A stretch of 11,384 nt of DNA from JBEVMS01 sp040508515 (GTDB lineage Bacteria > Pseudomonadota > Gammaproteobacteria > Xanthomonadales > Rhodanobacteraceae): positions 1-11,384 of the forward strand of contig JBEVMS010000320.1 of NCBI GenBank assembly GCA_040508515.1. Direction: 5' to 3'. Position 1 is the first letter of the stretch; every line of letters starts with the position of its first letter. Under the pieces are notes generated by a model, which saw only the letters and a list, made by a program, of their open reading frames with translations, had not been told where the DNA came from and did not search any database. Below, one piece after another: positions 6,346 through 11,384 of the stretch. The position numbers and the translations under genes were made by a program.

Positions 6346-6545
6346 GGAAGCGCCTGTCGGAGACGCGTTTGAGGAGACACCACGGTGCCGGGTTGTTGCA
6401 CCGCCCGACCGGCGGCGTCCTTGCCACGTCGGCCGTACCGCGCGATCCACGGCAATGAAATCGCGCCAACCGCTAATTGAGACCGGGCGAAACCCATTTG
6501 GTTCCCCAAGTAATCTGATTCATCTCGGTTTTTTTATGAACGGCG
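6313..6545 (-). ncRNA. Candidate short minus-strand transcript (small RNA or leader)
   Basis: This is inferred from its boundaries: a strong minus-strand terminator at its end (6311-6345), and another minus-strand terminator (6577-6602) closing the unit before it, so a new transcript should begin between them. The upstream part is A/T-rich on a GC-rich background. It carries an inverted repeat TTCAT/ATGAA around an A-tract (about 6519-6540), and a tiny frame MNQITWGTKWVSPGLN (6523 down to 6473) with no good ribosome site. No -10/-35 pair is convincing and no known RNA family was recognised. The start position is a guess. Confidence 0.25.
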
Positions 6546-6576
6546 CGTGGCGGTCGGCGAGTGGCGGTACGCGCGC

Positions 6577-6602
6577 AAAAAAATCCCCTCGCTACGAGGG
6601 GA
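6577..6602 (-). terminator. Rho-independent terminator, minus strand
   Basis: TCCCCTCG (6584-6591) pairs with CGAGGGGA (6595-6602) around a 3-base loop. Reading the minus strand, the stem is followed by seven T residues (A-run at 6577-6583 on the plus strand). This is a textbook intrinsic terminator for leftward transcription. The nearest minus-strand coding candidate upstream is the 41-codon gene at 6746-6871. The translation of the opposite frame through this element (KKSPRYEGK) is an artefact of the stem. Confidence 0.9.
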
Positions 6603-6608
6603 AGGAAC

Positions 6609-6712
6609 GACCCCATGCGTTGGGTCAGAGCGAAGGTTTTGCGCGCACGTAGCACGGGACGTCTGGCCTGCCCCGGCGGCGGCCGTCACCCATCCGTGCG
6701 TGTGGCCGCCGC
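6609..6712 (-). other. Structured segment (two hairpins) before the terminator
   Basis: Two inverted repeats precede the 6577-6602 terminator on the minus strand. The larger pairs GCGGCGGCC (6676-6684) with GGCCGCCGC (6704-6712), loop 19 bases. The smaller pairs GACCC (6609-6613) with GGGTC (6622-6626), loop 8 bases. Together with the terminator they make three successive stem-loops within about 135 bases, a layout that would suit a structured 3' untranslated region or a small RNA processed from it. No family was recognised. Confidence 0.4.
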
Positions 6713-6745
6713 GACGACGTACCACGGCGAAACGGTAGCCCTCCC

Positions 6746-6871
6746 TCAATGGAAGCCGGCGAGCAGCCCCAGCAGCAGCGCGCCAATGGCAAGCGCTACG
6801 CGCAATGGTTCGAAGCCGCGCAATTCGGCATTGGGGTCGGGTTTGCTAGGCGTGGCAGGAAGCTCAGGCAT
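6746..6871 (-). CDS. Proposed 41-residue single-pass membrane protein
   Basis: The minus strand encodes a short protein starting MPELPATPSKPDPNAELRGF, a Pro-rich polar N-terminus, followed by EPLR and one hydrophobic helix VALAIGALLLGLLAG (about 25-39), ending Phe-His before TGA. One transmembrane segment after a basic/aromatic boundary, with the C-terminus essentially at the membrane, is typical of bacterial small membrane proteins. Support: a leftward intrinsic terminator 144 bases downstream (6577-6602), hydrophobic codons biased to CTG/GGC/GCC as in neighbouring genes, and no better use of this stretch on either strand. Weaknesses: the ribosome site is poor (GGA about 8 bases before the ATG), no clear promoter is seen, and I do not recognise the protein. 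The frame stays open upstream, but there it reads as GC-rich shadow sequence. Confidence 0.5.
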   Translation of the reverse strand: MPELPATPSKPDPNAELRGFEPLRVALAIGALLLGLLAGFH

Positions 6872-6956
6872 GTCGGTATCCAGCGTGCAGGCGGGTATTG
6901 GGCGCCGTGCGGCGGCGCACGCGGTGGCGGCGTGAGTCCGATTGCTGACGAAATAG

Positions 6957-7111
6957 GGCAAAACGCGGGCAGTGCGGCGTCTGCTTACCCGCGTGCCTGC
7001 GTCGCGCACGCGTCTGAAGGCGTGGCCGGCCGTCGCCGCCGCTCGGCAGGGCGATGATGGCGCCGCGGTTGGGGCCGTGGTCGGCGTGCTTGTGGCAAAA
7101 CGCAGGCAGTG
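6957..7111. repeat. Direct repeat GGCAAAACGCrGGCAGTG, two copies
   Basis: GGCAAAACGCGGGCAGTG (6957-6974) and GGCAAAACGCAGGCAGTG (7094-7111) match at 17 of 18 bases; their start points are 137 bases apart. The second copy ends 72 bases before the response-regulator ATG. The AAAA core stands out in GC-rich DNA. They may be binding sites for a regulator of the downstream operon (perhaps the response regulator itself) or remnants of a local duplication; flanking bases do not match. Confidence 0.6.
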
Positions 7112-7183
7112 TGCTCGCGGGGCTTGCGTCGGATGCGGGCCGATAGCAACCTGCTGGCCTTTATCGCGCAGGAAGTGAAGGCC

Positions 7184-7876
7184 ATGGGCCGCAGTATCGC
7201 CATCGTTGAAGACGAGCCGCTGATCCGTGCCAACTACGTCGAGGCATTGAACCGCTTCGGCTACGAGGCGCGCGGTTACGGCTCGCGGCAGGAGGCTTCC
7301 AGCGCCTTCGCCATGCGTCTGCCGGAGCTGGTGATCATCGACATCGGTCTGGGCGACGAGCCCGAGGGCGGCTTCGACCTGTGCCGCGAACTGCGCGCCC
7401 GCTCGGCCACCTTGCCGCTGATTTTTTTGACCGCGCGCGATTCGGATTTCGACGTGATTTCCGGCCTGCGCCTGGGCGCCGACGACTACCTCAGCAAGGA
7501 CACCAGCCTGCACCAGCTGGCCGCACGAATCGCCGCGCTGTTCCGGCGGATCGAATCGCTGAAGGCGCCGGCGTCCAGCGAGACGGTGATCGAACACGGC
7601 CCGCTGAAGCTGGAATCGGAACGCATGCGGATCAGCTGGGCCGGCGAGGAAGTGCCGCTGACCGTCACCGAGTTCTGGATGGTGCATACGCTGGTGCGCT
7701 TTCCCGGTCACGTGAAAAACCGCGACCAGCTGATGCGCGAAGCCGAGCTGGTGGTAGACGACGCCACCATCACTTCGCATATCAAGCGCATCCGCAAAAA
7801 ATTCATCGCGGTGGCGCCCGCGTTCGACGCGATCGAGACAGTGCACGGCGTCGGCTATCGCTGGAAACCGGCATGA
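7184..7876 (+). CDS. pdsR: Response regulator, PdsR-like (proteobacterial dedicated sortase type)
   Basis: A 230-residue two-domain transcription factor. The receiver domain (about 3-122) has the acidic pair Asp10-Glu11 (IVEDEPLIR), phosphoacceptor Asp53 in VIIDIGLGD, Thr83 in FLTARDSD and Lys105 in DYLSKD. The C-terminal winged helix (about 135-228) is OmpR/PhoB-like, with VPLTVTEFWMVHTLV (157-171), the DATITSHIKRIRKKF recognition region (193-207) and VHGVGYRWKP at the end. The extended IDIGLGDEPEGGFDLCRELR region and overall length fit the regulator of the proteobacterial dedicated sortase system (TIGR03787, pdsR); this assignment is from memory of the family. The ATG at 7184 was chosen over 7109 because AGGAAG (7170-7175) is 8 bases upstream and the receiver starts there. 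The stop overlaps the next gene (ATGA, 7873-7876); the cognate kinase is two genes on. Confidence 0.85.
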   Translation: MGRSIAIVEDEPLIRANYVEALNRFGYEARGYGSRQEASSAFAMRLPELVIIDIGLGDEPEGGFDLCRELRARSATLPLIFLTARDSDFDVISGLRLGADDYLSKDTSLHQLAARIAALFRRIESLKAPASSETVIEHGPLKLESERMRISWAGEEVPLTVTEFWMVHTLVRFPGHVKNRDQLMREAELVVDDATITSHIKRIRKKFIAVAPAFDAIETVHGVGYRWKPA

Positions 7877-8457
7877 GGCGCGCGCTGTTGTGTGTCGCGT
7901 TGCTGAGCGTGGCCGGTGTTGATATGGCCTCAGCGGCCGACACCGTGCCGGCGCAGGCGCACGGCGCGGCCGACGGCAACGTGCCGGCGTGGACCATCCG
8001 CACCCAGGCGCCGGCCGGCTGGACCCAGGACAACGACAACGTGGCGCGCTGGATCGGCGCGCCGCTGACCTTGTACCAGGGCAAATGGGACGGCAAACCG
8101 GAGCGGGTGATCGTGCTCAACGTGTGGCCGCGCCAGTTGCCCACCCTGGCCGACGAATGGGGCACCGACCAGAAGCAGGTGATGCAGCGCGATCCCAAAG
8201 CGGTGATCGCGCCGTTGGCCTTGGGCAAGACCGTGCTCAACTGTCGCGGCTTCGTCTATCACGGCAGCGATCAGATCGACGACGCCCTGGCGTTCTGCGA
8301 ACCGGACGCGGCGTCGGGCATCCGCTTGAGCTGGTCGATGGCGGTGGCGGCCGGCGATCCGGCGCACGCGCAGTTGCTGGCGCACTTCCTCCAGGTGGTG
8401 GAAGCTTCGCGCTATGCACGCGATCCAACCCCGCCGGCCAAGGCCGCCGCGCATTAA
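7873..8457 (+). CDS. Exported protein of unknown function inside the two-component operon
   Basis: The 194-residue product begins MRRALLCVALLSVAGVDMASA, a Sec signal peptide with an AxA-type site near residue 21, so it is probably periplasmic. The mature part has a compact mixed composition: GWTQDNDNVARWIGAPLTLYQGKWDG (49-74), an RVIVLNVWPRQLPTLADEWGTDQKQVM segment (78-104), and AVIAPLALGKTVLNCRGFVYHG (110-131). It has just two cysteines, Cys124 and Cys142, which could form a disulfide. The C-terminus is a short Pro/Ala tail. I do not recognise a domain. Its start is fused to the regulator stop (ATGA), and the kinase follows 30 bases later, so it belongs to the signalling unit and may be a ligand-binding or modulating partner of the kinase's periplasmic region. 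That role is inferred from position alone. Confidence 0.8.
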   Translation: MRRALLCVALLSVAGVDMASAADTVPAQAHGAADGNVPAWTIRTQAPAGWTQDNDNVARWIGAPLTLYQGKWDGKPERVIVLNVWPRQLPTLADEWGTDQKQVMQRDPKAVIAPLALGKTVLNCRGFVYHGSDQIDDALAFCEPDAASGIRLSWSMAVAAGDPAHAQLLAHFLQVVEASRYARDPTPPAKAAAH

Positions 8458-8487
8458 GCCGGTCGGCATGCCACGCCGCGCGCCGCG

Positions 8488-10509
8488 ATGAATCTGCGTC
8501 GCAAGCTGCTGCTGGCGGCGCTCTCCACGCTGGCCTTGCCGGTGGCCGGCTGGCTGTATCTGCGCCAGGTGGAAGCCTTGCTGCGCCAGGGCCAGGCGCA
8601 GGCGTTGGTGGCGTCGGCGCGGGCGGTGGCGCGCAGTCTGGCGGTCGGTCAGGTGGCGTTGCCCGACGACGCGCAGGGCTGGTACGTCGAGCCGGCGCTC
8701 AATCCGATCATCGTGGACGGCTATGGCGACGATTGGGCGCCATTGACCCCATGGAGCCAGCCCTTAGGCAATCGCGGCAAGCTGCTGCTGGCGCAGGACA
8801 AAGACTGGCTGTACCTGTACGCGGACGTGCGCGACAGCCAGCGCATCCGTGCCGACGCGGACGACCCCCATGCGCTGGGCGCCGATCATCTGATTCTGGC
8901 GCTGGGTAGCGGCGGCAGCGTGCGTCGTTATCTGCTGGCCAGTGCCGCGCCTGGCCCGTTCACCGCGCGCCCGCTGGACCCACCGGTGGGCGGCTTGCCG
9001 GATCTGATCTCCGCGCAATGGCAGGAAGACGGCAGCGGCTACCGGGTGGAGCTGCGCTTGCCGCGCACGTTGCAGTTGGATCGGCTAGGCCTGGGCAGCT
9101 ACGACGCGGCGCTGCACGCGGGCGATCCGCTGGCGTTTTCGATGCGTCCGTTGCTGAGTTATTCCGAGCGGCTGGCCGGCGAATTGGTCCAACTGGCGCC
9201 GGAGGACGTGCACGCGCGCGTGCTGTCGCCGCAGGGCTGGTTGCTGGCGCAGAGCGGGCGTCTGGGCGGTGGCTTGGCGACCGAACCGCAGCCGGGCTGG
9301 TTCGCCGCGCTGGTCTATCGCTCGCTGCTGGCGACCCGGCTGGAGGGGGCCAACCTGTGGGCACAGGACGCGCCGCGTCTGGATTCCTCCGAAGTGCTGG
9401 CTGCGCGTCAGGGGCGGCCGTCCACCGTATGGCGCCGGGGTGAGGCGCGTGGCAGCGTGGTGCTGGCCGCGGCGGTGCCGATCGGCCGCCCAGGCCAGCC
9501 GCGCGGCGTGCTGTTGCTGGAGCAGGCCAGTCGCACCGTGCCCTTGTTGGCCAATCGAGCCTTGCTGGGCCTGCTGCTGACCAGCTTCGGCGTGTTGCTG
9601 GTGGCCGGCACGGTGCTGCTGGCCTTCGCCACCCGCTTGAGTTTTCGCTTGGCGCGCCTGCGCGATGCCGCCGAACGCGCGCAACGCAACGATGGACGTC
9701 TAGACGGCTCACTGGTACGCGGACGCTTTCCGATGGCCGACGCGCAAGACGAGATCGGCGACCTGGCGCGCAGCTTCGAGCGTTTGTTCGTGGTGGTTGG
9801 CGGCTATACCGATTACCTGCGCACGCTGGCGTCCAAGCTCTCGCACGAACTCAACACGCCGCTGGCGATCGTCAAATCGTCGCTGGACAACCTCGAACAC
9901 GCCGCGCTGCCGCCGGACGCGCAGCCCTATCTGGCGCGCGCGCGCGATGGCGTGGCGCGACTGAGCACACTGGTGCGCGCGATGAGCGAGGCCAGCCGGA
10001 TGGAGCGGGCGATCGCCGCCGCCGAACCGGAGGATGTCGACCTGGCCGAGGTGGTGCGCGGCTGTGCCGAGGCCTATCGCCCGCTGGCTGGCAGCCGCCG
10101 GCTGGAATGCCAGCTACCGGCCACACCGCTGCATCTGCATTGCGCGCCGGAACTGATCGCGCAAGCCTTGGACAAATTGTTCGACAACGCGCTCTCGTTC
10201 ACCCCCGAGCAGGGCTGGCTGCGCATCAGCCTGCGCGCGGTGGAGGGCGGCGCGGAGATTGCGCTGGCCAACCAGGGCCCGCCGTTGCCCGCGGCGATGC
10301 AGGGGCGCTTGTTCGATTCACTGGTCAGCCTGCGCGACAAAACCACGCCGGGCGATGCACCGCACTTGGGGCTGGGCCTCTACGTGGTGCGGCTAGTCGC
10401 CGAGCGCCACGGCGGCCACGCGGCCGCACATAATCTGGACGACGGCAGCGGGGTGTTCTTCAGTTTGCGCCTGAGCAGCCTGCCGCGACCGCGGCTGGGT
10501 GCCGGCTGA
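8488..10509 (+). CDS. pdsS: Sensor histidine kinase, PdsS-like, with CBM9-like periplasmic domain
   Basis: A 673-residue inner-membrane kinase. TM1 lies at about 7-25 and TM2 at about 355-380, enclosing a periplasmic sensor of about 330 residues. Its first half (about 70-230) reads like a CBM9/DOMON-type beta-sandwich: NPIIVDGYGDDW (72-83), then KDWLYLYADVRD (105-116), GADHLILALG (131-140), GSGYRVELRLPR (182-193). A HAMP-like linker (about 380-435) leads to the dimerisation helix with LSHELNTPLAIVKSSLDNLE (His453 the phospho-acceptor). The ATPase domain has an N box DKLFDNALSFTP (562-573), a G1 box in the Asn-x-Gly form LANQGPPLP (593-601), and a G2 box HLGLGLYVVRLVAERHGG (626-643). The layout fits the kinase of the proteobacterial dedicated sortase system (TIGR03785). 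No Shine-Dalgarno precedes the ATG; a seven-codon frame MPRRAPR ends on it (ATGA, 8488-8491). It is probably co-transcribed with the regulator gene. Confidence 0.88.
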   Translation: MNLRRKLLLAALSTLALPVAGWLYLRQVEALLRQGQAQALVASARAVARSLAVGQVALPDDAQGWYVEPALNPIIVDGYGDDWAPLTPWSQPLGNRGKLLLAQDKDWLYLYADVRDSQRIRADADDPHALGADHLILALGSGGSVRRYLLASAAPGPFTARPLDPPVGGLPDLISAQWQEDGSGYRVELRLPRTLQLDRLGLGSYDAALHAGDPLAFSMRPLLSYSERLAGELVQLAPEDVHARVLSPQGWLLAQSGRLGGGLATEPQPGWFAALVYRSLLATRLEGANLWAQDAPRLDSSEVLAARQGRPSTVWRRGEARGSVVLAAAVPIGRPGQPRGVLLLEQASRTVPLLANRALLGLLLTSFGVLLVAGTVLLAFATRLSFRLARLRDAAERAQRNDGRLDGSLVRGRFPMADAQDEIGDLARSFERLFVVVGGYTDYLRTLASKLSHELNTPLAIVKSSLDNLEHAALPPDAQPYLARARDGVARLSTLVRAMSEASRMERAIAAAEPEDVDLAEVVRGCAEAYRPLAGSRRLECQLPATPLHLHCAPELIAQALDKLFDNALSFTPEQGWLRISLRAVEGGAEIALANQGPPLPAAMQGRLFDSLVSLRDKTTPGDAPHLGLGLYVVRLVAERHGGHAAAHNLDDGSGVFFSLRLSSLPRPRLGAG

Positions 10510-10526
10510 GCCGGCAAGGCATCGGG

Positions 10527-10547
10527 CGCAAATCGCAGCGATTTGCG
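10527..10547. terminator. Perfect inverted repeat between the kinase gene and trpE
   Basis: CGCAAATCG (10527-10535) and CGATTTGCG (10539-10547) are perfect complements around a 3-base loop, 17 bases after the kinase stop. The stem is moderate in GC and is followed by ACTTCGGTTTGCG, with no real T-run, so it is an imperfect terminator for the signalling operon. Because it also lies just upstream of the likely trpE promoter, an operator role is an equal possibility. Confidence 0.45.
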
Positions 10548-10572
10548 ACTTCGGTTTGCGCGCGCGCTGCGC

Positions 10573-10578
10573 CACAAT
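10573..10578 (+). promoter_or_regulatory. Candidate -10 element for trpE (CACAAT)
   Basis: CACAAT lies 35 bases before the GTG start of trpE, with a poor -35 (TTCGGT, 10550-10555) 17 bases upstream. It overlaps an in-frame ATG at 10577, which argues that this ATG is not the translation start. The transcript would have a leader of about 25-30 bases, too short for a trp leader peptide and attenuator. Confidence 0.4.
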
Positions 10579-10612
10579 GGCGGTCTATTCTGCCTATCGG
10601 ATCGGCCCCACC

Positions 10613-11384
10613 GTGATCTCCCGTGAAGAATTCGACGCCCTGACTGCGCAGGGGCATACGCGTATCCCGCTGGTGCGCGAGGTGTTTTCTGACCTCGATA
10701 CGCCGCTTTCGGTCTACCTGAAACTGGCCGACGGCCCGTATACCTTTTTGTTCGAGTCGGTCGAAGGCGGCGCCACCTGGGGGCGTTATTCGATCATCGG
10801 CCTGCCGGCGCGGCGCGTTTATCGCCTGCGCGGGCACGAGCTGGAAGTGGAGGACGCCGGCGAAGTCGTCGAGCGGCGCCATCTGGACGATCCGCTGGCC
10901 GAGATCGAGCGGCTGCGCCAGCAGTACGACGTGCCGCGGCTGCCGCAGCTGCCGGCGTTCACCGGCGGCCTGGTCGGCTGGTTCGGTTTCGAGACGATCG
11001 GCTACATCGAAAAGCGCCTGGCGCAATGGGACAAGCGCGACGAGCTGGGCACCCCCGACGTGCTGTTGATGCTGGCTGAGGAAGTGGCCGTTTTCGACAA
11101 CTTGAAGGGCCGGCTATACCTGATCGTGCACGTCGATCCCAGCCAGCCGCAGGCCTATGCGCAGGGGCTGCGCCGGCTCGATGCGCTGGTCTACCGGCTG
11201 CGTCAGGGCGGAGCCTCGTACCCGCAGGCCAGCCAATCGACCGGCTTGGACGAGGCGGATTTCCAGTCCTCGTTCACCCGCGAGGAGTACGAAGCCATCG
11301 TGCGCCGTGCGCAGGAATACATCCGCGCCGGCGACATCTTCCAGGTGGTGCCCTCGCAGCGTCTGAGCGTTAACTTCAACGCGC
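10613..11384 (+). CDS. trpE: Anthranilate synthase component I, N-terminal part
   Basis: With TrpG, converts chorismate and glutamine to anthranilate, the first committed step of tryptophan synthesis. 257 codons are in the window; the gene continues beyond the right edge (family length about 490). The N-terminal domain shows RIPLVREVFSDLDTPLSVYLKL (18-39), then YTFLFESVEGG (43-53), which holds the LLES-like element whose serine binds feedback tryptophan, WGRYSIIGL (56-64) and PAFTGGLVGWFGFETIGYIE (114-133). The chorismate-binding domain begins at FTREEYEAIVRRAQEYIRAGDIFQVVPSQRLS (221-252). The start is taken as GTG at 10613, giving MISREEFDAL, as expected for Xanthomonas TrpE. An in-frame ATG at 10577 would add MAVYSAYRIGPT and overlaps the probable -10. 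Neither has a strong ribosome site. trpG, trpD and trpC would be expected further right. Confidence 0.93.
   Translation, partial: MISREEFDALTAQGHTRIPLVREVFSDLDTPLSVYLKLADGPYTFLFESVEGGATWGRYSIIGLPARRVYRLRGHELEVEDAGEVVERRHLDDPLAEIERLRQQYDVPRLPQLPAFTGGLVGWFGFETIGYIEKRLAQWDKRDELGTPDVLLMLAEEVAVFDNLKGRLYLIVHVDPSQPQAYAQGLRRLDALVYRLRQGGASYPQASQSTGLDEADFQSSFTREEYEAIVRRAQEYIRAGDIFQVVPSQRLSVNFNA

Larger units (their letters stand above)
6217..7183. other. Long low-coding region between rpe and the response regulator
   Basis: No conventional gene is seen in nearly 1 kb. From left to right it holds: a short GC hairpin CGTCGC/GCGACG (6264-6283) after rpe; a minus-strand terminator (6311-6345); a patch unusually rich in A and T for this window, with a 7-base T-run on the plus strand (about 6465-6540); a second minus-strand terminator (6577-6602) preceded on its own strand by further hairpins; a proposed 41-codon minus-strand gene (6746-6871); and a direct repeat (6957-6974, 7094-7111) before the response-regulator gene. 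The structure points to leftward transcription through most of it. No tRNA, CRISPR or insertion sequence was found. Confidence 0.6.

Noticed and set aside
6494..6535. Possible plus-strand terminator ending in seven T residues
   Set aside because: No stem of useful length precedes the T-run; only 4-bp pairings (TTGG/CCAA) are present.
6455..6652. 65-codon plus-strand frame (starts MKSRQPLIETG)
   Set aside because: It reads through the stem of a strong terminator (the KKSPRYEGK stretch) and has no ribosome site; the opposite-strand transcription units explain the sequence better.
6749..7057. Plus-strand frame of 102 codons opposite the small membrane-protein gene
   Set aside because: Gln/Arg/Gly-rich with no hydrophobic or domain pattern, whereas the minus strand gives a coherent transmembrane helix and a terminator.
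10510..10612. trp leader peptide and attenuator
   Set aside because: No frame with tandem Trp codons and no alternative stem plus T-run lies before trpE.

Overview
The window comes from a high-GC gammaproteobacterium of the Xanthomonadaceae, most likely Xanthomonas. This is inferred from three things: the PurC, Rpe and TrpE sequences, the strong G/C third-position bias, and promoters with a TGnTAGAAT-type extended -10. The species cannot be fixed from the sequence alone. Most of the window is housekeeping. It holds two clipped genes at the ends, eleven complete protein genes (one of them a small gene proposed here), and two long stretches without clear genes.

Left part (1-4260). A Y-family DNA polymerase starts on the minus strand and runs off the left edge. 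Divergent from it is a single-chain ATP-type dihydroxyacetone kinase (K and L domains fused). A gene-free gap of about 370 bases with short repeats follows. Then comes a leftward group: purC, an Mpo1-like (DUF962) membrane protein, and a small polytopic membrane protein whose start overlaps the Mpo1-like stop (ATGA).

Middle part (4240-6216). A monohaem cytochrome c with a signal peptide is translationally coupled (ATGA) to the membrane-anchored J-domain co-chaperone DjlA. Next is rpe, ribulose-phosphate 3-epimerase.

Gap 6217-7183. This stretch of nearly 1 kb is the least explained part. It carries two good rho-independent terminators, both pointing left (minus strand), which no conventional gene accounts for. 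The right-hand one ends a unit that seems to encode a 41-residue single-pass membrane protein (6746-6871) with a structured 3' region. The left-hand one implies a further short minus-strand transcript, possibly a small RNA or a tiny peptide gene. A 17/18 direct repeat lies just before the next operon.

Right part (7184-11384). A response regulator, a small exported protein and a large histidine kinase form one unit. Regulator and kinase resemble the proteobacterial dedicated sortase two-component system (PdsR/PdsS), but no sortase or LPXTG protein is in view; an exported protein with two mature-part cysteines sits between them. The kinase's periplasmic region looks like a CBM9/DOMON-type beta-sandwich. 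trpE (anthranilate synthase component I) follows and is clipped by the right edge. In pseudomonads rpe and trpE are neighbours separated by gph; here that slot holds the signalling operon and the small minus-strand genes.
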